A stretch of DNA of 57,792 bases from positions 1 to 57,792 of the forward strand of contig CANKUU010000021.1 of the NCBI GenBank assembly GCA_947486785.1, given 5' to 3'. Shown piece after piece: positions 27,201-35,408 of the stretch (position 1 is the stretch's first letter; each line of letters opens with the position of its first letter). The notes beneath the pieces were generated by a model, which saw nothing but the letters and a program-made list of their open reading frames with translations, made no database searches and was not told the DNA's origin. The stretch is from an uncultured Flavobacteriaceae bacterium (lineage in GTDB: Bacteria > Bacteroidota > Bacteroidia > Flavobacteriales > Flavobacteriaceae). Made by a program: the position numbers and the translations under genes.

Positions 27201-28325
27201 ATGAAGTTTATAGAAAATTTTCAGCCACAACTTACGATTGCATCGCCAGGTAGAATTAATTTAATTGGCGAGCATACAGACTATAATTTGGGTTACGTTC
27301 TACCTACTGCAATAGCAAATAAAATCGTCTTTAAACTAGCAAAAAATAATTCTAAATCACAATGCAATGTGTATTCTGTTGGATATGAAGGTTTCTCTTT
27401 TGACTTAAATGCCGTTTGTAAAAGCGCTTCTGAATGGGAAAATTACGTGTTGGGTGTACTTAGTGAAATTTTAAAACTAACGAATAAAGTGGAAGGTTTT
27501 GATTGTATTATTGAAAGTAACCTACCTCTTGGTGCAGGTTTGAGTTCTTCTGCTGCTATGGAGTGTGGTATGGCATTTGGCTTAAATGAATTATTTGATT
27601 TGGGTTTGTCAAAAAACACAATTGTAGCTTTATCTCAAAGAGCAGAGCATAATTATGTAGGTACTCAATGCGGAATTATGGATCAATTTGCCTCGGTAAT
27701 GAGTAAAGAGGGCCATGTGATTTTATTAGATTGTAAGTCGTTAGATTATCGTCATATTCCTTTGGATTTACAACCGTACAAGATTATTATGATGAATACA
27801 AAAGTATCACATAATTTGGCTACAAGTGCCTATAATACAAGAAAGCGAGAATGCGAAGAAGGGCTAACTATCATAAAAACTAAATGGCCAAAAATAAATT
27901 CGCTAAGAGATGTTACTCTAGATATGATTGAAGACGCTAAAGATAAATTAACGCAAACGGTTTACAACAGATGTTGTTATATCATTAATGAAAATAACCG
28001 GGTACTTGAGATGGCAAAAGCGCTTTCAGAAAAGAAGCTAAAAACTGTAGGGAAACTACTTTATGAAGCACATAAGGGCTTAAGTGAGCGATACGAGGTA
28101 AGTTGTGTAGAATCTGATTTTTTGGTAGATTTTTCTAAGAATTATGATGGGGTCTTAGGGGCTCGCCAAGTAGGAGGTGGTTTTGGCGGCTGTGTTTTAC
28201 ATATCGTTCATGAAAACATAGCAACTAAATATAAACAAGATTGTATTGAAGCGTACAAAAAGAAATTTAATTTAGATTTAGAAGTGTTTGAAGTAAAGCC
28301 GACAGGTGGAACTCATATTATTTAA
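27201..28325 (+). CDS. galK: galactokinase
   Basis: This GHMP kinase of 374 residues phosphorylates galactose to galactose-1-phosphate. The galactokinase signature is SPGRINLIGEHTDYNLGYVL at 15-34. The ATP-binding loop is LPLGAGLSSSAAME, and GIMDQFASV carries the catalytic aspartate. GGGFGGCVLHIV near the end completes the GHMP motifs. It starts 8 bases after the FGE gene, so it belongs to the sulfatase operon, which suggests that a galactose-containing sulfated glycan is degraded. Its end faces the LytTR gene, with 5 bases between the stops. Confidence 0.9.
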   Translation: MKFIENFQPQLTIASPGRINLIGEHTDYNLGYVLPTAIANKIVFKLAKNNSKSQCNVYSVGYEGFSFDLNAVCKSASEWENYVLGVLSEILKLTNKVEGFDCIIESNLPLGAGLSSSAAMECGMAFGLNELFDLGLSKNTIVALSQRAEHNYVGTQCGIMDQFASVMSKEGHVILLDCKSLDYRHIPLDLQPYKIIMMNTKVSHNLATSAYNTRKRECEEGLTIIKTKWPKINSLRDVTLDMIEDAKDKLTQTVYNRCCYIINENNRVLEMAKALSEKKLKTVGKLLYEAHKGLSERYEVSCVESDFLVDFSKNYDGVLGARQVGGGFGGCVLHIVHENIATKYKQDCIEAYKKKFNLDLEVFEVKPTGGTHII

Positions 28326-28330
28326 GCAAT

Positions 28331-29041
28331 CTATTTACTTTCTGTACTTAGAAGAGCTTCTTCTAATTGTTGTTTTTTATATCTACTTAAGGGTATTTTT
28401 TCACCATTAACCTCCACTTTCGCACTACTATATTTTTCTACTCTATCAAGATTTACAATGTAGCTTTTGTGTATCCTTAAAAATTTATTTTCAGGCAATT
28501 TTTTTATAAATGCTTTCATAGTGGATAAAACTAAAATTGATTCAGTTGTAGTCACAATTTTTATGTAATCACCCAAACCTTCAATCCATTTGATATCATC
28601 GATAATAACTTTCACCTTTTTAAGATTACTACTCACATAAATAAAAACATTCTCTTTTTCTTCGTAGCTTGATTTTGTTACTTTAAAAAGGGCTTTTTTA
28701 ATAGACTCGTCAAAACGTTCTTTAGAAATTGGTTTTAATAAATAATCTGTTACATTATAATCAAAAGCTTTCATGGCATAGTCTGGCTTGCCAGAAATTA
28801 GAATAATCTGTGGTGTTTTTAATAAAGACTCAATAAACTCAAAACCATCTAAAATTGGCATTTCTACATCCAGAAAAATTAAATCTATTTGATTTTGGGC
28901 CACATTTCTATACGCTTCCATGCCATTATTATATTCAGCTATTAAATCAATATGAGGGTTGTCTCTAATGAGCTTTCCTACCGCCATTCTTTGAATAGAT
29001 GAATCATCAATAATAATGGTTCTTAGTTTGTTTGTCTTCAT
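28331..29041 (-). CDS. LytTR family response regulator
   Basis: This regulator has 236 residues. The receiver domain spans about 6-122, with acidic pocket D12/D13, phospho-acceptor D58 (LIFLDVEMP) and the conserved lysine in LLKPIS. The LytTR DNA-binding domain spans about 138-230 (IEGLGDYIKIVTT, FLRIHKSYIVNLDRVEKY). It would bind DNA after phosphorylation by a LytS-like histidine kinase, but none is next to it, so it is an orphan here. It runs convergently with galK. Confidence 0.85.
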   Translation of the reverse strand: MKTNKLRTIIIDDSSIQRMAVGKLIRDNPHIDLIAEYNNGMEAYRNVAQNQIDLIFLDVEMPILDGFEFIESLLKTPQIILISGKPDYAMKAFDYNVTDYLLKPISKERFDESIKKALFKVTKSSYEEKENVFIYVSSNLKKVKVIIDDIKWIEGLGDYIKIVTTTESILVLSTMKAFIKKLPENKFLRIHKSYIVNLDRVEKYSSAKVEVNGEKIPLSRYKKQQLEEALLSTESK

Positions 29042-29145
29042 GTTCTAAAGCTTTTAAAAGTTAACCTTTAATTAAGAACAATTATCGACTAACTTTTTAA
29101 AAAATTGTAACTGGTTTAAATAACACCTAGCCTCAACTTTCTTGC

Positions 29146-29153
29146 CAAATATA
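29146..29153 (-). promoter_or_regulatory. possible -7 element of the LytTR gene
   Basis: TATATTTG on the minus strand, about 105 bases before the start codon, matches TAnnTTTG. No TTG at the expected -33 distance was found, so this is only suggestive. Confidence 0.3.
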
Positions 29154-29424
29154 ACGATTTAGGTTTTTTTATTATGTTAAAAACAATAAAATGGCTTTAT
29201 TTAATTAATTCAATCACTAAAATTTTAACTATAACTTTTTTGATTTATTCTTGTTTTCCTGTTTTTTATTAGCATTTCGTCTATTTTTTTTTAGATCTAT
29301 TTTTTTAATACAAATCACAATTTTTTTTAAAATAAATAAAAAAGTACATAGTATCACCTGTTTTACAACTGGTTGAATCTAAAACTTTTGATAAAATGTT
29401 CCAATAGTTTTTACTAAAAAAAGC

Positions 29425-29432
29425 TATTTTTG
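29425..29432 (+). promoter_or_regulatory. possible -7 element of trxB
   Basis: TATTTTTG, 29 bases before the trxB start, fits TAnnTTTG. The -33 region has no clear TTG. Confidence 0.35.
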
Positions 29433-29460
29433 CTAATCAAAATATAATACAAATTTTCGC

Positions 29461-30429
29461 ATGTCAGATCAAATTGAAAGAGTGAAAACATTAATTATAG
29501 GATCGGGTCCGGCCGGCTATACAGCGGCTATCTATGCCGCAAGAGCAGATTTAAAACCTTTGTTGTATACAGGTATGGAACCTGGGGGGCAATTAACCAC
29601 TACAACTGAAGTAGATAATTTTCCGGGTTATCCTGAAGGTATTGATGGCCCTACAATGATGGTACAGCTGCAGCAGCAAGCAGAACGTTTTGGTACAGAA
29701 GTGCGAATAGGAATGATTACTGCTGTCGAATTTAGTACTGAAAAAGGTGGTATACATCGGGCAACAATTGATGATTCTGATAAGATCATCGAAGCAGAGA
29801 CTGTAATTATATCTACCGGCGCTACCGCAAAATATTTAGGTATTGAAAGTGAACAGCGATTAAGAGGTGGAGGTGTTTCTGCCTGTGCGGTTTGTGATGG
29901 TTTTTTCTATAAAGGGCAAGATGTGGCCATAGTAGGGGCTGGTGATACCGCCGCGGAAGAAGCATCTTATTTAGCAAATATCTGTAATAAGGTAACTATG
30001 CTAGTTAGAAAAGACCATATGAGAGCATCAAAAGCAATGCAACATCGTGTGAATAGTCTTAAAAATATTGATGTTCGCTATAATACTGAGGTTGATGAGG
30101 TTTTAGGAGAACAGGTAGTTGAGGGTTTGCGTATGGTGAATAACCAAACTGGTAAAACAGAGGATATTGCCATAACTGGTCTCTTTATTGCTATTGGTCA
30201 TAAACCTAATACTGAAATATTTAAAGGACAATTAGATATGGATGATACGGGGTATTTAATTACCCAAGGAAAATCTACTAAAACTAATTTGCCAGGTGTT
30301 TTCGCTTGTGGAGATGCACAAGACAAAGAATACAGGCAAGCAGTAACGGCAGCAGGAACTGGATGTATGGCAGCATTAGATGCAGAACGTTACTTAGCTA
30401 CTATTGAAAGTGTTGAAGAAGTTTTATAA
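29461..30429 (+). CDS. trxB: thioredoxin-disulfide reductase
   Basis: This flavoenzyme of 322 residues is the standard length of low-molecular-weight thioredoxin reductase. The FAD-binding motif is GSGPAGYTAAIYAARA at 14-29. The redox-active pair is C142/C145 (SACAVCDGFF), and the NADPH motif is GAGDTAAEEASYLA. The FAD-closing GVFACGDAQDKEYRQAVTAA lies near the C-terminus. It reduces thioredoxin with NADPH in the cytoplasm. It is a single gene with a strong intrinsic terminator 15 bases after the stop. Confidence 0.95.
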   Translation: MSDQIERVKTLIIGSGPAGYTAAIYAARADLKPLLYTGMEPGGQLTTTTEVDNFPGYPEGIDGPTMMVQLQQQAERFGTEVRIGMITAVEFSTEKGGIHRATIDDSDKIIEAETVIISTGATAKYLGIESEQRLRGGGVSACAVCDGFFYKGQDVAIVGAGDTAAEEASYLANICNKVTMLVRKDHMRASKAMQHRVNSLKNIDVRYNTEVDEVLGEQVVEGLRMVNNQTGKTEDIAITGLFIAIGHKPNTEIFKGQLDMDDTGYLITQGKSTKTNLPGVFACGDAQDKEYRQAVTAAGTGCMAALDAERYLATIESVEEVL

Positions 30430-30443
30430 TCTTAATGCATACT

Positions 30444-30479
30444 AAAAAGCCGTTGTACCTAAAGTATGGCGGCTTTTTT
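30444..30479 (+). terminator. intrinsic terminator after trxB
   Basis: The arms AAAAAGCCG and CGGCTTTTT pair perfectly, extended inward by G-U and Watson-Crick pairs around a CTAAA loop. They run into six T residues at 30474-30479. Confidence 0.85.
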
Positions 30480-31009
30480 GTGCTTTATGGTTTTATAGGC
30501 ATCTTTAAAAAGTAACGGTCAACGTTTTAAATTACATGGCATCCTCATTAATTAGTGAAATTAAAATAACATTTTAGTAAGAACTCTATTTCTTTTTTAA
30601 TTAAAAATGTCAATTTCGATTATTAAAAATGATGATTTCGACACATTCGTCGGTGAGTTTTAACGGCCAATTGGTTGCAAAAAAAGCTTCTACAGTGCTA
30701 TTCAAACCATATGATGACTTAAGCCAACTTAGTTTTCTCAAGACAATACTTCAAAACTTGATACTACATTAAAGCACATCTAACTATGCTAAAGTCAGCT
30801 TAATTAATAGATCATTAAAGATTAAGTCTGAAAAATAAAAAACGATACCTATCTAGCTGACATACTTTATATATTTGGATGAAGATTTGATTAAAAAACA
30901 CTTAATTATAAGCTTTATTTTAAATTGTGAAACCTTACGTATTAGCGTAACGCTAATACGATATACGCAATTTCACTTTTGTCTAAGTCATAAAAACCGT
31001 ATTATAATT
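30480..31009. other. long leader/intergenic region with a palindrome
   Basis: Apart from the terminator edge, the only structure seen is the palindrome at 30938-30960. A 45-codon upstream extension of the following ORF (from 30875) has no coding character and crosses that palindrome, so I treat it as untranslated. Confidence 0.45.
30938..30960. repeat. perfect 10-bp inverted repeat, operator-like
   Basis: The arms CGTATTAGCG (30938-30947) and CGCTAATACG (30951-30960) are separated by TAA. The palindrome lies 50 bases before the hydrolase start, has no T tract, and so looks like a protein-binding site or leader hairpin rather than a terminator. Confidence 0.5.
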
Positions 31010-31882
31010 ATGAAAAAAATATTGAAAATTTGCGGATTAACTTTGTTAATTCTGTTTTTCGGCCTTTTTGGAATAGGAGTCTATTTTTATCAAACTGACC
31101 CTATGATAAAAGCAATAGTAAATAATGATGAATCCAAGCTCTACTATTTTCCATCCAAAAAAATGACAAATATGAACGAATTAGATTTTGATGAATCGAC
31201 CTTAACGGTTGAGGATTCATTAATAATTTACAGTTATCAATTTAGACCTAGGGTTGAAAATAAAGCCAATATTTTTCTAATTCACGGAGCTGGAGGAAAT
31301 GTAAGTTCATATAGCAATCTTATAAAACCATTAACTGATAATGGATTTGCAGTTTACACAGTAGATTGGCGAGGTTATGGAAAATCGACAGGAGTGCCCA
31401 ATTACAGGGGAGTGATGAAAGATACCGAAATAGCTTTTCAAGATTTTATAAAGAAAACAGCTAAAGATAGCTTAAAGACTATCGTTTACGGTATGTCATT
31501 AGGAGGTCCGATGGCGATAAAGATAACTAAAGACAACCAAGATCAAGTAAATTTATTAGTGTTGGATGGTACGGTAGAATCTGCGCAAAGTTTAGCGATT
31601 GATTACGCACCAATTGATTTTTTAAAAGAAAGGGCTAAAAGTTCGCCAGAAAAATTTAATCAAGATTATGTTGGTGTTAGAGACATCGCAGAAATTGAGA
31701 ACATTCCTAAATTGATTATTCATAGTAGAATGGACACAGATGTTCCGTACATACGTGGGAAAAATGTTTTTGATGCAGCCCAAGAGCCAAAAGAATTTTG
31801 GGAAACTGAAACAGACCATATTATGACCTTAAAAGACTTGAGTGATGAGGTGATTGAAAAAATCGAACAAAAAATAAGGTAA
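31010..31882 (+). CDS. alpha/beta hydrolase with N-terminal membrane anchor
   Basis: The protein has 290 residues from ATG 31010. This start places a hydrophobic anchor (LKICGLTLLILFFGLFGIGV) directly at the N-terminus. The hydrolase core shows IFLIHGAGGN (oxyanion region), VYTVDWRGYGKSTG, and the nucleophile elbow YGMSLGGPMA (GxSxG). An aspartate in HSRMDTDVPY and a final histidine in ETDHIMTL complete the triad. It resembles the BAAT/serine aminopeptidase-like hydrolases anchored to the membrane. The substrate is unknown. It stands alone between two gene-poor gaps. Confidence 0.7.
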   Translation: MKKILKICGLTLLILFFGLFGIGVYFYQTDPMIKAIVNNDESKLYYFPSKKMTNMNELDFDESTLTVEDSLIIYSYQFRPRVENKANIFLIHGAGGNVSSYSNLIKPLTDNGFAVYTVDWRGYGKSTGVPNYRGVMKDTEIAFQDFIKKTAKDSLKTIVYGMSLGGPMAIKITKDNQDQVNLLVLDGTVESAQSLAIDYAPIDFLKERAKSSPEKFNQDYVGVRDIAEIENIPKLIIHSRMDTDVPYIRGKNVFDAAQEPKEFWETETDHIMTLKDLSDEVIEKIEQKIR

Positions 31883-32240
31883 AATTAAGCGGGTGCTGTG
31901 TAATGCTTTAGGCTTTAAAATATTAGCGCAGTTCTAACGATACGAAATTTACGATCTAATTAAAAAAAATAAGGAGTATTTAAAAATTTTCGGGTCCATT
32001 TTTGGTGATTTTTTTACAAATTCAAAATCCATAGAATTTAATATAAGAAATTAAATATCAATATATTAGCACATTTAAATTAATATTAAGTTGTTTAGTA
32101 AAGTTCTCAAGAGCTTTTCGTTTTTGTTACTAGCAGAAAATCAAACAACAGCTTTATATACGTTAGAGGATATATTTTTAGATTAAATAGGTTTGCTTCA
32201 TGCTAGTGGTTGCATAAAAGGATAAATCATAGAATGTAGG
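31883..32240. other. intergenic gap between convergent genes
   Basis: No ORF, terminator or repeat stands out in this AT-rich stretch. Confidence 0.4.
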
Positions 32241-33281
32241 TTAAAATTGATTTATTGCTTTAGCTAGCTTTTCGATGTCGCTGGTATGATGATGGGCAGA
32301 AAGAACAATTCTGCTCACTAAAGGATCATTTTTTGTGGGGTAGTTGAAGTTGGTTATGATGATGTTATTTTTTTTAAGATGCTTTGCCAGCGCAACATTA
32401 GAAAAACCAAAACTAGGATAATTTGATATATATTTAAATTGTGAGATATTTTTAACTAAGGCTAAGAATAATTGGATATGCTGTTGTAACAGTGCTCTTT
32501 TCTTTTTAAAAATTTCATCTGCAGCTAATATTGCAGCTAAAGCTGCAGGAATCGCGGGGCTTGCTCCTCCAAAAAAGATTGTATTTGAAAATGATTTAAT
32601 ACGAGATTTTTCACCAAATATAGCACCGCCTTGAACGCCAAAACCTTTGCCTAAAGAGCAACAAACAATTAACTCTTTAGGGTTAAATTGTGTTAGTTTT
32701 TGATAAGCCCCACCGCCACATTCGCCGACAATACCAATGCCATGCGAATCGTCAGCAACAAGTATTATTTGATCTAAAGGTAGTTGTTGAAGACCCTTAA
32801 AATCTGGATAATTTTGACCATCTGTATCTATGGTGTCAAAAAGTAGTACCGGAATACTTTTACATTTATTTAAGTGACTACGAATCGCACTATTCAAAGC
32901 TGAAAACGAGGAATAGTGTTTTTTAGAAGAAGTGTGCATTGCAGAATGCGTATTAGGGGCATAAAATAGTTCGTATTCTTCTGCATTTAAGGTTTGTGCC
33001 ACTAATTGACCGGCAAGATATCCAGACGATAGCGTAATACAATTAGGACTACCTACTGTATTTGCTAAATACAGCTCTACCTCGTCAAAAATAGAAAGTT
33101 GGATGTTTGATTTTCTAGATGCACTATAGTTTGAGCCATATTTCTTTATGTTATTAATAAGTATATTTTGAAATTCCGAATTTGTTTGAAGCCCTAAATA
33201 TGATGTTCCTCCAAAATAAAGAAACGACTTGTGGTCAATATTAATTTCTCTGCCAGGTGCTGAATCAATTTTATTCGTCAT
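32241..33281 (-). CDS. PLP-dependent alpha-oxoamine-synthase/aminotransferase homologue
   Basis: This fold-type I PLP enzyme of 346 residues belongs to the same superfamily as BioF, KBL and SPT but is about 50 residues shorter. The PLP lysine is K212 (CSLGKGFGVQGGAIFG), the aspartate-histidine pair is in VADDSHGIGIVG (D177, H180), and H112 is the likely stacking histidine. Its SLGKG lysine motif is like neither SPT nor BioF. It overlaps the dipeptide epimerase gene by one base, so the two work together, most likely in handling peptidoglycan-derived amino acids or dipeptides. The reaction is unknown. Confidence 0.65.
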   Translation of the reverse strand: MTNKIDSAPGREINIDHKSFLYFGGTSYLGLQTNSEFQNILINNIKKYGSNYSASRKSNIQLSIFDEVELYLANTVGSPNCITLSSGYLAGQLVAQTLNAEEYELFYAPNTHSAMHTSSKKHYSSFSALNSAIRSHLNKCKSIPVLLFDTIDTDGQNYPDFKGLQQLPLDQIILVADDSHGIGIVGECGGGAYQKLTQFNPKELIVCCSLGKGFGVQGGAIFGEKSRIKSFSNTIFFGGASPAIPAALAAILAADEIFKKKRALLQQHIQLFLALVKNISQFKYISNYPSFGFSNVALAKHLKKNNIIITNFNYPTKNDPLVSRIVLSAHHHTSDIEKLAKAINQF

Positions 33282-34291
33282 TAAAATAAGCTTATACCAC
33301 TACCGCCATTACTAGGAAAAATAACTTCACCATTATTTTTTAGTTCAACTCCTTTGGCAATATCGTTTTTTAACAGCATCGCGCCATCCATATCCACATA
33401 ATCTAATTGAGGTAAGAGTTGGGCTATTGCCGAAATACCAACCGATGACTCTGTCATGCAACCCACCATTGTTTTAAGCCCTAATTTTTTTGCTTTCTTA
33501 ATCATGCGTAATGCAGGTGTTAATCCACCGCATTTGCTCAATTTGATATTAATTCCAGAAAAGTGAAGCGCACATTTTTTTATATCATTTTCAACAATAC
33601 AGCTCTCATCTGCAATGATGGGCAAAACACTTTGGTGCATTACTTGCTCCATTCCTTCCCAATTATCAGCTGCCAAAGGTTGCTCTAAAAATTCTACCCC
33701 TAATGCTTTTAGTAATGGGGCATTTATAATTGTTTCTTTAACTGTCCAAGCGCAATTGGCATCTATTCTAAAAATGGCGTTGGTATGTTTACGTAGTTCT
33801 TTTATTATGGCAACATCATTGTTAGTGCCCAATTTAATTTTGTAGATAGGCCAAGGCGTTTCTTTCATTTTGGCTACCATTTCATCTATCGAGGCAATAC
33901 CGATAGTGTAATTGGTTGTTGGGTAGCTATTTATAGTTGTTTTCCATATTTTATAAAGTGGTTTCTCTAAAATTTTACCATAAAGATCATGAGCAGCCAA
34001 GTCAATTGCACAAATGGTAAAATTACTTAGTTCTTTAGCAACCAAATATTTGTGTAGGGCTTTAGGAGTGGTAAATATAAAGGCTTCTAACTCATTTTTT
34101 ATCGCCGTAATTTCGGCAATCATATGTTCTACGGTAATGTCGTAGTAGGGGTTAGAAGTAGCTTCTCCATATCCTGTTTTGCCATTCAAAGAAAGAGAAA
34201 CAATTAAAGTATCTTGAAAATCATGCGATTCGCGAGAAATACTAAAGGTATGTTTTAAAGCTAGTGTAAATTTTTCAAAATTAATTTTCAT
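33281..34291 (-). CDS. dipeptide epimerase (enolase superfamily)
   Basis: This protein has 336 residues with the muconate-lactonizing-type barrel. Acid-base lysines are K151-x-K153 (YKIKLG) and K250/K253 (INIKLSKCGG). Metal ligands are D177 (IDANCAW), E203 (EFLEQPL) and D228 (IIADES). The SKCGG form and overall layout fit L-Ala-D/L-Glu epimerases, which recycle the murein dipeptide, although several flavobacterial relatives act on other dipeptides. It is the first gene of a two-gene minus-strand operon with the PLP enzyme. Confidence 0.8.
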   Translation of the reverse strand: MKINFEKFTLALKHTFSISRESHDFQDTLIVSLSLNGKTGYGEATSNPYYDITVEHMIAEITAIKNELEAFIFTTPKALHKYLVAKELSNFTICAIDLAAHDLYGKILEKPLYKIWKTTINSYPTTNYTIGIASIDEMVAKMKETPWPIYKIKLGTNNDVAIIKELRKHTNAIFRIDANCAWTVKETIINAPLLKALGVEFLEQPLAADNWEGMEQVMHQSVLPIIADESCIVENDIKKCALHFSGINIKLSKCGGLTPALRMIKKAKKLGLKTMVGCMTESSVGISAIAQLLPQLDYVDMDGAMLLKNDIAKGVELKNNGEVIFPSNGGSGISLF

Positions 34292-34428
34292 AGGTAGTAG
34301 TGATGTTTTTACTAATATAGAAAAACTACTAAAGATTTAGAATAAAAATGAATTTGAAAAATAGCTCAAATGAGACTTTTTATTTTCTTTTCGAATCGTT
34401 TAAGAGCATAAATTGTAACTTAAAAAAT

Positions 34429-34453
34429 AAACCCACCTAAATTTGGTGGGTTT
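34429..34453 (-). terminator. intrinsic terminator of the DUF2807 gene
   Basis: The arms AAACCCACC and GGTGGGTTT pair perfectly around a 7-base loop, followed on the minus strand by a T-rich run. It lies 27 bases after the stop of the DUF2807 gene. Confidence 0.75.
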
Positions 34454-34479
34454 TAACTATTCAAATAAATAACAGCAAA

Positions 34480-35211
34480 CTAGTATTGATGTACACTACC
34501 AGAAACTGATTTTTTAGTTTTTACATTTGGGTTTCCTTTATAAGAAATATTTCCTCCGCTACTGGCTTCGGCGACTAAACTTCTTTCAACCATCACTTTT
34601 ATATTTCCTCCGCTACTTGCATCTGCATTACAATTTTGAGTCTGTAGCTCATTAGCATTTATAAAACTACCAGAGCTAACGTCAATTTCCGCTTCATTTG
34701 AGCTGCCCGAAAGTCTTAAAGTAGACCCACTAGAGCCTTCAATATCTATTTCATTTGCTACAACGTCTATTTCTAAAACGGCACCACTACTGCCATCTAC
34801 TTCCAACTCAGAAGTGTTAATGGTATTTTTAGTTCTCAGAAGTGTGCCGCTAGAGCCCTCTAATTTGGTTATTGTTGGTAAAGTAACATAAATATTTTTG
34901 GTGGCAGCACCTATGTTTTTACTCGTATTAATACGTAGTTTTCCGTTTTTTATGGTGGTATTAATAAGGTCTATAACGTTTTCATCAGCTTCTACTTGAA
35001 TATTAAATTTATCAGCTTGAGTTACATAAACCTTTAAGCCTGCTGCAGCTGATATTTCTGTAAATTTTTGAGTTATTTTTCGGCTGTCGTTAACAACCTT
35101 TCCATTTCCTTTTTTACCAGAGCCAAAGTTTCCAAGATTAATGTCGAATTCGCAGGAAGTTAAAAAAAGTGACATTAAAAGGGCAATTACAATTCTTATT
35201 ATTGTAGTCAT
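34480..35211 (-). CDS. DUF2807 (head GIN domain) lipoprotein
   Basis: This protein has 243 residues with a lipoprotein signal (ALLMSLFLTSC, C20). The body is a putative auto-transporter adhesin head (GIN/DUF2807) domain built of regularly spaced turns: EGSSGT, DGSSGA, EGSSGS, DVSSGS, DASSGG and EASSGG at roughly 15-22-residue intervals. That pattern indicates a right-handed beta-helix with serine-glycine corners. The family is common beside PadR/PspC genes in Bacteroidota; its function is not established, but a cell-envelope role is likely. It lies downstream of the PspC gene on the same strand. Confidence 0.75.
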   Translation of the reverse strand: MTTIIRIVIALLMSLFLTSCEFDINLGNFGSGKKGNGKVVNDSRKITQKFTEISAAAGLKVYVTQADKFNIQVEADENVIDLINTTIKNGKLRINTSKNIGAATKNIYVTLPTITKLEGSSGTLLRTKNTINTSELEVDGSSGAVLEIDVVANEIDIEGSSGSTLRLSGSSNEAEIDVSSGSFINANELQTQNCNADASSGGNIKVMVERSLVAEASSGGNISYKGNPNVKTKKSVSGSVHQY

Positions 35212-35297
35212 GATTGTGTTATTTTGATTGTGTTATTTTTAATAAAAAATTCTAGATTAATACTAAAGAGCGATAGGCTGTTTTTTTGTATTGCTAT

Positions 35298-35408
35298 TTA
35301 ATTTTTTGTGTTAAATTCAGTACTGTCTTTCTTAAATGATATATTTAAATTCTCTTTATCGTTTACGTCGTTTGATTTAATTTCTGCAACGCTATCATTA
35401 ATTTTCAT
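35298..35408 (-). CDS. 36-residue ORF overlapping the PspC stop, possible frameshift tail
   Basis: This ORF starts at an ATG that overlaps the PspC stop (ATGA) and encodes a polar, Asp/Asn/Lys-rich peptide (MKINDSVAEIKSNDVNDKEN...). Its composition resembles the PspC C-terminus. The bases before the stop read T TTA AAA in the PspC frame, a canonical -1 slippery heptamer. Slipping there leads exactly into this frame and would add 36 residues. It may therefore be a frameshift extension, a separately translated coupled peptide, or the remnant of a longer PspC. Confidence 0.35.
   Translation of the reverse strand: MKINDSVAEIKSNDVNDKENLNISFKKDSTEFNTKN

Larger units (their letters stand above)
29042..29460. 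other. divergent intergenic region, LytTR gene and trxB
   Basis: This very AT-rich promoter region lies between diverging genes. Apart from the two -7-like elements noted separately I see no ORF or stable stem. Confidence 0.4.

Noticed and set aside
17267-28325. Full polysaccharide utilisation locus
   Set aside because: No SusC/SusD pair and no glycoside hydrolase is present; it is a monosaccharide-catabolism and sulfatase cluster only.
30875-31009. 45-codon N-terminal extension of the hydrolase
   Set aside because: It crosses the palindrome, has no coding character, and would bury the membrane anchor that starts at 31010.
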